Source: an uncultured Erysipelotrichaceae bacterium
GTDB lineage: Bacteria > Bacillota_I > Bacilli_A > Erysipelotrichales > Erysipelotrichaceae
DNA length: 36,197 nt
NCBI GenBank assembly: GCA_927435855.1
Contig: CAKMJZ010000037.1
Span: 1-36,197 of the forward strand
Direction of reading: 5' to 3'
Below are positions 18,877-27,172 of the stretch, piece after piece. The notes under the pieces are model-generated. The model was not told where the DNA came from and made no database searches. It saw nothing but the letters and a program-made list of their open reading frames with translations. The position numbers were made by a program, and so were the translations under genes. Every line of letters begins with the position of its first letter. Position 1 is the stretch's first letter.

Positions 18877-18990
18877 TTATTTACTAGAAAGTCGTGCGGT
18901 GTTAGTGTTGGCTATTCCAGAATTACTGATAAACATCAGGCACTCACATAGATGATTGATGGGTATACTGAGATCTTTACAGCGCTTTAG
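18877..18990 (-). pseudogene. Possible C-terminal gene fragment upstream of the AAA ATPase
   Basis: Minus-strand frame LKRCKDLSIPINHLCECLMFISNSGIANTNTARLSSK* ends about 10 nt before the ATPase start and has no start codon. Confidence 0.3.
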
Positions 18991-19011
18991 CTATATTAAA
19001 AATTTATATCT

Positions 19012-19025
19012 GTTTGTTAACAAAC
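19012..19025. repeat. Perfect 14-bp palindrome GTTTGTTAACAAAC
   Basis: Read directly, in the divergent intergenic region between the ATPase and the membrane protein. Confidence 0.6.
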
Positions 19026-19340
19026 GCAGCTAAATCGAAAATAATAGACTATTCATTGTGGCCATCAGAAAATGTAATCCCTGAATCAAGCAGTAGTTCT
19101 GCAAAATCGTTTTCCTGAATGAACCGGACTTAGTTCTCATAATAAACCCCTCTTTTTATCCAGATTGTTTAGCAGCTCTATTCAAGCTTGATTCCATTTT
19201 ATCAGATCAACGAGTTTCTACAATAAAAAACTCCAGAAGTTTGCACTGTATGACCAACTAAATGACCAAGTGAATCTCTATGATAATTTTTTGTTGATGT
19301 ATCTTCTGAATATTGCTATATTTACATAGGGGTAATATGA

Positions 19341-20210
19341 ATGAGCGAAATATTTAATAGATTGATCTCATTATTTGAAGCAAAAGAATATAGAAGAACC
19401 GTCATGTATTTATTGATGATTTCTTTATTATTTGTTCCTTCGCTTACATACTTATTGTTTTTTGAAAGCGAAATCTTCTATGAGCTTGAATTTCCAAAAC
19501 TTATTATTCTAATTATCTCATCCAATTTGGTTTTCGCTTTTATAGTTGTTTTATTCGGTATTTATAGAGAAAGTCAGTTCATATCTTTGGAGAAAAAGCA
19601 TGTTGATAAGTTGAATGTCGTTCTAAGGGAATTAAATAATGTACAGAATGAGCGTCTTGAACTCTTGTCTATTTCGCTAAATCAAGTTTCAGATCTGAAA
19701 AATGATTTGGCTATACTAGAAAATGAAATCGGATTATTTTCAACAGATGAGAACATAAAGAATTTATATTTAAATATTAGCAATCAAAAGAGCTTGTTGA
19801 ACGAGTTGGAAGAGGAATGCGAAAAGATGTTTGTTTCTGTGAATCAGGAGAAAAACACTATTAAATCATCGGAAGAAAAAGTAAGTTCGATAACAGAAAG
19901 GTTAAATGACTTTATACCAGAAACTGCACTAACTTCAATATTTTTAGAAGTTTACGTTTTTATAGTAAATATCTGGTTACTCAGCCTATTTTTACCCAAA
20001 TCAATCATGAACTCTGAAACAGGAATAGTTTACATTTTATTTATCATATTGTTTTTCTTTATCACACATATTAAAGACATATTAGTTTTTAACCATAAAA
20101 ATGAAGATGAGTATAAGGTCAAGTATAAACTGAAAATATTACTTGTTTTATTGCTTTCACTTCTGTTAATCCAAAAAATTTCATACGTTTTTTTCACCCT
20201 TAGTAACTAG
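19341..20210 (+). CDS. Multi-TM membrane protein with central coiled-coil domain, unknown function
   Basis: ORF 289 aa; two N-terminal TM segments, a Leu/Glu/Asn-rich helical middle (VDKLNVVLRELNNVQNERLELLSISLNQVSDLKND...), then about three C-terminal TM segments. Confidence 0.65.
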   Translation: MSEIFNRLISLFEAKEYRRTVMYLLMISLLFVPSLTYLLFFESEIFYELEFPKLIILIISSNLVFAFIVVLFGIYRESQFISLEKKHVDKLNVVLRELNNVQNERLELLSISLNQVSDLKNDLAILENEIGLFSTDENIKNLYLNISNQKSLLNELEEECEKMFVSVNQEKNTIKSSEEKVSSITERLNDFIPETALTSIFLEVYVFIVNIWLLSLFLPKSIMNSETGIVYILFIILFFFITHIKDILVFNHKNEDEYKVKYKLKILLVLLLSLLLIQKISYVFFTLSN

Positions 20211-20448
20211 CGAATATCAAAATGCAACCTTAACTCAATCAAGTTGAAGATCAATGAGATTTAATGTTTCAATATATTTTGTTTGTTGATCAGATTATTT
20301 AACCAGTGATTGTCAGTTTCATAATTCTTATAAAACTATAATATTTTAATCCGAATCACACTTTTCTCTTTTATCAAGAATATTATGTGTTGTATACAAT
20401 ATCGACAACCAATGATAAAATGGTAAATATATACTTAAGGGGGATTTT

Positions 20449-21216
20449 ATGTTCGGGGATAATTCATCAGGGTTTGCGAATGAAAACGAAATAATGGATT
20501 ATTTGAATACCACTAAGCAATTTGAGAGGCTTAATCCTAGCTTTAAATCATTTTTGTCATTCGCATTTAAAGAAAATCTTAATGGGAAAACTATAGTAGT
20601 TCACAAAACTTCAGGACAGGTGAAACCTGATATCATTATTAGTGCTGGTGGTATATCAAAGTGTGTAAGTGTTAAAAAAGGCAGTGGAAATAGTGTGCAC
20701 CAAGAACAGTTGGTACAGTTCGAGTCTTTTTTAAGAGATTGCCAAATTTCAGAAGAGATAATAAAATACTTAAAAGAGTTTCACTATGGTGATGGCTCAA
20801 CAGATGGTAATGGTGGTGAGCGTATTAATGCCTTACAATGGCAAGCACTAAATCCTAAAAAAATCGCACTCATAAATCACGCTCTAAATACTAATGATAT
20901 GTTGCATCAAATGCTCAACAGATTATTATTTAAGGGCAATGTCCCCAATGCCCCCGTCGTTGATTATGTTTTTCATGGTAATATCAATGCAGGTTTATGG
21001 GCATCAAGAGAAGAGATTATTAAGCACTTAGTACCAAGCAGAAATCGTACACAAACTATACACTTCAGTAATTTAACATACCAAGTTTGGAACAGAAACT
21101 TAAATCTGAATCCACAAACGGCAAACAGAAGACATACGATGCAAGTAAAGTGGCCAACTCTCACTAATGATTTTATTGATATTACTTCTAAGAGGTTACG
21201 CGATGGCAAAAAATAG
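20449..21216 (+). CDS. Putative type II restriction endonuclease subunit (PD-(D/E)xK-like)
   Basis: ORF 255 aa with GGGGG SD; 'GQVKPDIIISAGGISKCVSVKKGSGNSVHQEQL' fits a PD...xxK nuclease core. Confidence 0.6.
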   Translation: MFGDNSSGFANENEIMDYLNTTKQFERLNPSFKSFLSFAFKENLNGKTIVVHKTSGQVKPDIIISAGGISKCVSVKKGSGNSVHQEQLVQFESFLRDCQISEEIIKYLKEFHYGDGSTDGNGGERINALQWQALNPKKIALINHALNTNDMLHQMLNRLLFKGNVPNAPVVDYVFHGNINAGLWASREEIIKHLVPSRNRTQTIHFSNLTYQVWNRNLNLNPQTANRRHTMQVKWPTLTNDFIDITSKRLRDGKK

Positions 21217-22003
21217 AGGAACAGCAGACGGTGATATTCAAGAGAAAGAAATTGTTGCTAACTTTAATACTAATAAATTCTCAAACCTGTTTCGTGATTA
21301 TGTATTGAACTTTCCCAATTATAGAATTGATGAAATATATATGATAAGAGTAACCACAGAACAATTTTCAAGGCTATGCAATCAACAGGTTAAAACAAGA
21401 TCTGATGCTTACTTAATACACTCCAACGATAAATTTCTTGCTAGTTTACTACAAAAACATAACAATTATCTGGATGAAGGTATTATAAAAAATAGTGGCA
21501 TATTATATTCACCAATCATATATTCAGGTTTATCAATTAAACTATCTGATGCTTCTAAATACCAGATTCTAAAATTAACTCCAATAAGTTTCAAGACATT
21601 ATTTGGTGTTTCAGAATTAGGAGCTGGAGCAAGTTTGTATTGCTTGGAAGAATATGAATTATGCAAAAATTCTGACCTCATAAGAGGGTGGCATTCAACA
21701 GAGGAAAGAATGGTTAGTTATTTTTCTGAAATTATAAAAGAGGCACCTCATTTCTATTTAAACAAAGTTTTATGTAAGCGAGTGAAAAACTATTCTGAGA
21801 AAGAGATTGCAAATATTATAGACAGCTCAAAGGATCTTCAGCAAAAAATATTCAATGGCATTACTTTATACAATGAACCATATACAGCATATTATATTTA
21901 TCACAATAATAGTATAAAAAAACTAGAGTATATCCCTTATAGTGTTACTACTGGCTCTGGCAGAAGCAAAGGCAAATACACGATAGTTTTGAAACCTAGA
22001 TAA
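21203..22003 (+). CDS. Putative second restriction endonuclease subunit, overlapping the first by 14 nt
   Basis: ORF listed from 21167; the likely start is the internal ATG at 21203 (MAKNRGTADGDIQEKEIV). Core-like 'VKTRSDAYLIHS...GLSIKLSDASKYQILKLTPISFKTLFG'. Confidence 0.6.
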   Translation: MAKNRGTADGDIQEKEIVANFNTNKFSNLFRDYVLNFPNYRIDEIYMIRVTTEQFSRLCNQQVKTRSDAYLIHSNDKFLASLLQKHNNYLDEGIIKNSGILYSPIIYSGLSIKLSDASKYQILKLTPISFKTLFGVSELGAGASLYCLEEYELCKNSDLIRGWHSTEERMVSYFSEIIKEAPHFYLNKVLCKRVKNYSEKEIANIIDSSKDLQQKIFNGITLYNEPYTAYYIYHNNSIKKLEYIPYSVTTGSGRSKGKYTIVLKPR

Positions 22004-22053
22004 AGCACGATCAATTTTCTTTTTAAAACTGCTAAAGAAAGTAACTCAAATTC

Positions 22054-22072
22054 GTTCTAAAAATTTTAGAAC
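22054..22072. terminator. GTTCTAAAA-A-TTTTAGAAC palindrome between convergent REase and MTase genes
   Basis: Perfect 9-bp arms with a 1-nt centre in the convergent gap. Could be a terminator-like element or a protein-binding dyad. Confidence 0.4.
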
Positions 22073-22093
22073 AAAAGTATTTTTACTATTTTT

Positions 22094-23644
22094 TCATATA
22101 TTATTCAGAACTTCAATTATTCTTTTTGCCAACTTCGTAATTACCGGAACAACGACACTATTTCCAATCTGTTTATAAGATTGATGAAAATTTGGCTTTA
22201 TTCTAAAATTTTCTGGAAACCCCATAAGTCTCAAACATTCACGTTCAGTCAATTTTCTATTATACTCTACGATGACAGGAACATTATTACCACCAGTACC
22301 CATTTTAGCTGTGAAACATGGCACAATCCCATTATTTTTAAATGAACATCTAGAAGGTCGAATCTCATTTGCAATGATTACTCTATTTGAATTTTGATTG
22401 GTTTTCTCCTTATATGACGTTAAGTGAAAATTTATATTGTTAGTAGCATTTCTTGTGCAATTATAACCTTTCACTTCTTTATCAAGTACATCCTCAACGA
22501 AAAAATCCAATTTTTCTGGTTCAGGAAAATTAAATACTCTAATATGGTTATCGGATGAATCGGCAAATGTAATACCCAGCTCTTTCTTGAATCCTATGCA
22601 ATACCATCTTTCCCTATTTTGTGGTATACCGTAGTCTAATGCATTCATAATTTTGTAACTGAAATTGTAACCAATTTCATCTAAAATGCTTTCAATGACT
22701 TCGAGAGTTTTGCCTTGATTATGATTTACAAGTCCTTTTACGTTTTCAAGGATGAAAGCACTAGGTTTCTTTTCTTTAATGATTCTTGCAACTTCAAAAA
22801 AGAGTGTACCTCGTGAGTCCTCAAAACCTAACCTTAATCCCCCAATAGAAAAAGGCTGACAAGGAAATCCTGCACACAAAATATCGAAATCTGGTATTTC
22901 GTTTGATGGAATTTTTGTTATATCACCTGAAGGATATTCACCGAAGTTTTCCTTATAAGTTTCTATTGCATATTTATCAATCTCCGAACTGAATACACAT
23001 TTGCAGTCTAGACTTTCAAAAGCCAACCTGAATCCACCGATTCCGGAAAATAGATCAATAAATTTATATGTCATTTTTGCTCTCCTAATTGTATTTTTTT
23101 CACTTTCAAATAGATTCATTTGAGTATGTTTTTCTTTATTCTCAATTTTATTCAAACTCAGAACATCATTTGAACTTGATTCTTTTTTAATTTGAGAGAA
23201 ATTGTACTTGTGCAAATATATTTGTGCAGATTTCGCTAATGCATTTGCAAATTTAGGTGTAGCTGAATTTGCTAACTGCCGATATTGTCCAATTTTTGTA
23301 CTCATAAAAAAGTTGTCATTATTGTAGGATTGTTGATGTGATAATTCCGTTATATTTAAACTGCTATTATTTTCGGGGAGAATAATTATAGACTCGAATT
23401 TTCGCTTTGTGATAATAATAGATGCTTTTGTGCTCAATTTTCTGATAGCATTATTATCAACATCACCACATCTGTGGTTCTGATGAATATCTTGACGATG
23501 AATCTGAGTATCATTATGTGCGTACGTTTCATGAGAAGGATTCCCTATAAAGTCAGAAAGTTTAATTCGAAAATTACTCAAAGATTTGAACCCGTATACA
23601 AATCCTCCACATCTAGCAGATATGACTGGGACAGAATATTTCAA
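22094..23644 (-). CDS. C5 cytosine DNA methyltransferase with a 190-aa N-terminal extension
   Basis: The MTase proper starts near MTYKFIDLFSGIGGFRLAFES (about 23073): GFPCQPFSIGG, ENVKGL, GIPQNRERWY, YKQIGNSVVVP. The in-frame extension starts at TTG 23644 with AGGAGG. A second in-frame SD (TAGGAGAGCAAAAATG) precedes the MTase proper. Confidence 0.92.
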   Translation of the reverse strand: MKYSVPVISARCGGFVYGFKSLSNFRIKLSDFIGNPSHETYAHNDTQIHRQDIHQNHRCGDVDNNAIRKLSTKASIIITKRKFESIIILPENNSSLNITELSHQQSYNNDNFFMSTKIGQYRQLANSATPKFANALAKSAQIYLHKYNFSQIKKESSSNDVLSLNKIENKEKHTQMNLFESEKNTIRRAKMTYKFIDLFSGIGGFRLAFESLDCKCVFSSEIDKYAIETYKENFGEYPSGDITKIPSNEIPDFDILCAGFPCQPFSIGGLRLGFEDSRGTLFFEVARIIKEKKPSAFILENVKGLVNHNQGKTLEVIESILDEIGYNFSYKIMNALDYGIPQNRERWYCIGFKKELGITFADSSDNHIRVFNFPEPEKLDFFVEDVLDKEVKGYNCTRNATNNINFHLTSYKEKTNQNSNRVIIANEIRPSRCSFKNNGIVPCFTAKMGTGGNNVPVIVEYNRKLTERECLRLMGFPENFRIKPNFHQSYKQIGNSVVVPVITKLAKRIIEVLNNI

Positions 23645-23645
23645 A

Positions 23646-23900
23646 CTAATTCCCTCCTGTTGAGTTTTTCACAAATTCTTCTTGAAGGATATTGCTTTCT
23701 TTTCTGTCAAGAATTTTTGATACTACTAACTCAACTGCTTTTTCCGAAAAGCTATTCCCTATGCCATATTTTACAATATTTTCCTTGATCTCATCACATA
23801 TATATATCTTTGCACACTTCTTTTTTTCTGAAGGATTAAGTGAAGCTCGTCCAGCACCAACTCTAAATCCACCCCATTTTTTATTTGTCATACTTGTCAC
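23646..23900 (-). CDS. Small putative DNA-binding protein (GGxRxGAGR)
   Basis: ORF 84 aa; KKWGGFRVGAGRASLNPSEKKKCAKIYICDEIKENI. Ends 1 nt before the TTG start of the MTase ORF. Confidence 0.55.
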   Translation of the reverse strand: MTSMTNKKWGGFRVGAGRASLNPSEKKKCAKIYICDEIKENIVKYGIGNSFSEKAVELVVSKILDRKESNILQEEFVKNSTGGN

Positions 23901-24099
23901 CTTTTATGTTTATATTGTAACATGAAAAAACTTGAATTTTAAGTACCGTAATATCAAAAATATTATATATTATGTTTTAATTACTATCAGAGTGTGAATA
24001 TTTTACGGATTATGAAATCATGAATTATTTCATCAAACTCTTTAGGTTAAAGTTCATTTTTATTGCAGAAATTCAAATCCTATAACTCTTTTTATAATT

Positions 24100-24753
24100 T
24101 TATTCAAAAAATCTATAATTTTTTTCATAAATATTTATATGATACCCATCTTTATACCCGAACTCTTTTATCTCTTTCACAAAAACAGCATTTATTCTAT
24201 CATCCACTCTTAATAACTGATATCTTCTTTCAAGTAAATCTATAGCTAGGATATAAACAGCTGTTTTTTTAGAAAGTTCTATTAGGTGATTATATTTGTA
24301 GTCTCTTAAGTCAAACCCGTTGTTTTTCTTCCAAAAACCAAACTTGTCACTCACAACTTCTATATAAGATCCATCCTTCGCAATTAAATCCGGTTCAGTT
24401 GAGATTCTATTTTTCGTATCTAGTACATCCTCTTTATCACATCCATTTAACTCTAGAGATTTCCCATGTTTAGATTTGAAGTAATCAATTATGTAAACTT
24501 CTAATATCCTTGACATCACTAAATCTTGTGCAAATTCCTCGTTAGTTCTATTATCCTTTCTGTGTCCTACTGTTTTGAAAAATGCCACTGCTTTTTGATC
24601 CAAAACTCCCCTTAAGACATCTGCCACTCGAGTACTAATGTTCATTGCACAAAAATCATATGGCTCTTGTTGCATGAACTTCTTAAGTATCTGATATTTT
24701 CTTGCATATAAAGAATTGTTTCCTACCTCCATAATATTGTTAGTATTGTTCAT
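24100..24753 (-). CDS. Putative type II restriction endonuclease paired with the downstream-listed MTase (24814-25929)
   Basis: ORF listed from 24801; the better start is MNNTNNIMEVG at 24753 with AAGGAGGGAGTTTAATG. 'STEPDLIAKDGSYIEVVSDKFGFWK' fits a PD-(D/E)xK core. Immediately follows the MTase on the same strand. Confidence 0.65.
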   Translation of the reverse strand: MNNTNNIMEVGNNSLYARKYQILKKFMQQEPYDFCAMNISTRVADVLRGVLDQKAVAFFKTVGHRKDNRTNEEFAQDLVMSRILEVYIIDYFKSKHGKSLELNGCDKEDVLDTKNRISTEPDLIAKDGSYIEVVSDKFGFWKKNNGFDLRDYKYNHLIELSKKTAVYILAIDLLERRYQLLRVDDRINAVFVKEIKEFGYKDGYHINIYEKNYRFFE

Positions 24754-24813
24754 TAAACTCCCTCCTTGGGTAATTCTTAACTCTACGAGACTAATAAGCA
24801 AAAAGATGTGATT

Positions 24814-25929
24814 CTAATCTTCAGTATAAAATTCTAGAAACCCCCTTAAATGGTTAAAGATTTCGCGCGCAATTGGAGGACTAACTGCATTCCCAGATTG
24901 TTTATAGAGTTGAGTTTCGCTTACATCTGATTTTCTTAGATTTTCTATAAAAACCTCATCAAATCCTTGCACCTTAAAATTCTCAAAAGGCGTAAACTTT
25001 CTAAGCCTAAGTCTCCCGTTTTCTTTATAGAGAATTTTTGTTGAGTCTGATCTTGCAAGCACAGTTGGAGATATACCATTTATGGAGTATACTCTGCGTT
25101 GTCTTTCATGATCATTGTGTATGTCCCTGGGCAAATCTAGAATCTTTATGATTTTCATGTCATCTTCTGTGTCTGCGACTCTAATATTCAACAAGTATTC
25201 CGAAATCTTTTCATTCTCTATGAAATACTTTGGATCAACATCATTGTCCAAGATGTTCCTGATATATACTCTCTCATTTTTGGGTTTCAAAGTGTCAAAG
25301 AAATTAAAACCTTTAAATTTTTCATTATTGAGTTCTCTTTTGAGTGTGTTAATCTTGACACTTCGGAAATCTTCATTGAATTCTTGCGACACAAAATCTT
25401 TTAATCCTACAATATAAGTTCTTTCTCTGTTTTGTGGAACTCCCATTTCTGAAGAATTTATTACTGTAAAATCTACTGTGTATCCCAGCTCGTTTAGTGT
25501 CTGCAAAATAACTTTGATAGTATTTGAATTATCGTGACTCACTAAGTTTTTTACATTTTCTAAAAGTACAGCATCTGGTCTTTTTTCTTTAAGAATCCTC
25601 GCAACATCAAAAAAAAGAGTTCCCCTAGTATCATCGAAACCGTTTCTTTTTCCAGCGATACTAAAAGCTTGACACGGAAATCCACCAATCAGAACGTGAT
25701 GATCAGGAATAGATTTTTCATCTATTTCAGTGATATCTCCTTTCAAATTATGATTTGGGAAGTTTGCGTGGTAAGATTTTTGCGCATGGATATCAATTTC
25801 AGACGAAAAAACAATCTCTGTACTCAAAGAGGAATGCTTCAATCCTTGCTCGAAACCACCAATACCGGCAAACAGTGACACCACTTTGTATTTTTTCTCA
25901 GTTTTTTCCATTGCTTTTCCTCTTGTCAT
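24814..25929 (-). CDS. C5 cytosine DNA methyltransferase
   Basis: ORF 371 aa; VVSLFAGIGGFEQGL, GGFPCQAFSIAGKRNGFDDTRG, LENVKNL, GVPQNRERTYIVG, YKQSGNAVSPPIAREI. The start may be MEKTEKKYK at 25911. Confidence 0.95.
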   Translation of the reverse strand: MTRGKAMEKTEKKYKVVSLFAGIGGFEQGLKHSSLSTEIVFSSEIDIHAQKSYHANFPNHNLKGDITEIDEKSIPDHHVLIGGFPCQAFSIAGKRNGFDDTRGTLFFDVARILKEKRPDAVLLENVKNLVSHDNSNTIKVILQTLNELGYTVDFTVINSSEMGVPQNRERTYIVGLKDFVSQEFNEDFRSVKINTLKRELNNEKFKGFNFFDTLKPKNERVYIRNILDNDVDPKYFIENEKISEYLLNIRVADTEDDMKIIKILDLPRDIHNDHERQRRVYSINGISPTVLARSDSTKILYKENGRLRLRKFTPFENFKVQGFDEVFIENLRKSDVSETQLYKQSGNAVSPPIAREIFNHLRGFLEFYTED

Positions 25930-26111
25930 TCCGTTAGATCAAATATTTAAGTACTTTTTCCCAACGGAATTTTCTATATTATACATGCTTTTTATATTCA
26001 ACACTAACTAATTTTAAATATTTTACTTACTCGACATTTAAATTTCAAATATTTCATTTTTTCTTAGGAATATCGGAAATCTAAACGTATATATTATTAG
26101 GAGGTGAGAAC

Positions 26112-26216
26112 ATGAAGGAATTTACATTAATTTTCCTAGAAGACTTGTTTAATCAAATAGATGATAGTGAACTATCACAGTATATTCTTGAGATTGTCGC
26201 GTTAGTTTTTGCATAA
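26112..26216 (+). CDS. 34-aa micro-ORF (MKEFTLIFLEDLFNQIDDSELSQYILEIVALVFA)
   Basis: ATG preceded by a near-consensus SD (TTAGGAGGTGAGAACATG); divergent from the MTase. Not in the supplied track because of its size. Confidence 0.45.
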   Translation: MKEFTLIFLEDLFNQIDDSELSQYILEIVALVFA

Positions 26217-26340
26217 TTTGAATCAAAGATGAAAACAGTTCAATTTTTCTGATTTCTAGTAAAACATCAAAAAATTGCAACAATAGTTATTATTGCCCTT
26301 CATCTAAAATAACATGAGTTCTTTTAATGAAGTAGTATTT

Positions 26341-26394
26341 GAATAAAGAGAATGCCAGCAAATGCAACTTGCTAACTGTCATTCTCATTATTCT
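26341..26394. terminator. Long interrupted hairpin (GAATAAAGAGAATGCC AGCAA ... TTGCT ... GTCATTCTCATTATTC)
   Basis: Outer arms match at 14/16 positions; inner AGCAA/TTGCT; A/T-rich flanks. Confidence 0.5.
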
Positions 26395-26653
26395 ATATTA
26401 TTTTCTTCAGTTAAGTCTGAAAATTCAATTAAGGTGACTTCAGTAATCATCTAGAAGTTGAACTATCAGAAAAATCTGAGTCGTTTCAATTGGATTATCA
26501 TCAAGTACTCGTAAAGAATCTTATGAATTATTACATTCACGACCATTCACACGATAACTCACATATACTGTACTTCTAATCTGAACTTGTAACAACTTTG
26601 CTCAATTACTTTAGAAATCTTGAACAGTTAGTATGACAAAAGTACTATCTTTT

Positions 26654-27088
26654 TTACATTATTTTGTTAGTTTTCGAAAAATTACAAATCACCTTTTCAA
26701 TTATTCTACAACATAAATCAATGTCTTTAACGATGTCAGATTCCCAAAATCTAAGCACAATATAACCTTGTGTTGTAAGTGTTTCATTAACATTTCTGTC
26801 CCTCTCCATATTCCTGATAATCTTCTTATTCCAAAACTCAGAATTGTCGGATCGAGCAAATGTATTTTCATTGTAATCTTTACCATGCCAAAAATCTCCA
26901 TCACAAAATATAGCGATCTTAGCTCTGACAAAGAGGATATCCGGTTTGCCATATACACTTTTGCAGTTAACCCGATATCGTAATCCTCTTCTCCAAAGTT
27001 CTTTTCTAAGCATCATTTCGATGCGTGTATTTTTCGATCGTATGGCTCTCATATTATTGCTGCGTTGAATTTTTGAATGTCTGTCCAT
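26654..27088 (-). CDS. vsr: Very short patch repair (Vsr) endonuclease
   Basis: ORF 144 aa; MRAIRSKNTRIEMMLRKELWRRGLRYRVN, GKPDILFVRAKIAIFCDGDFWHGKDY, FWNKKIIRNMERDRNVNETL. Confidence 0.95.
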   Translation of the reverse strand: MDRHSKIQRSNNMRAIRSKNTRIEMMLRKELWRRGLRYRVNCKSVYGKPDILFVRAKIAIFCDGDFWHGKDYNENTFARSDNSEFWNKKIIRNMERDRNVNETLTTQGYIVLRFWESDIVKDIDLCCRIIEKVICNFSKTNKIM

Positions 27089-27172
27089 TTTTCCCTCAAT
27101 ATATCATGCCTTTAAAGAAATGAGTGTTTATAATCTGGATATTCTATAGCGTCAAACTATCTGTTCTACTTC

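Noticed and set aside
20390-20399. TTGTATACAA palindrome upstream of the first nuclease gene as a C-protein box
   Set aside because: A 10-bp palindrome in AT-rich DNA is weak evidence and no typical C-protein (Xre-type) gene is adjacent.
15937-27088. Prophage or integrative element
   Set aside because: No integrase, structural phage genes, att-like direct repeats or tRNA boundary seen; only the unrelated IS3 element at 3618-4824 is a clear mobile element.
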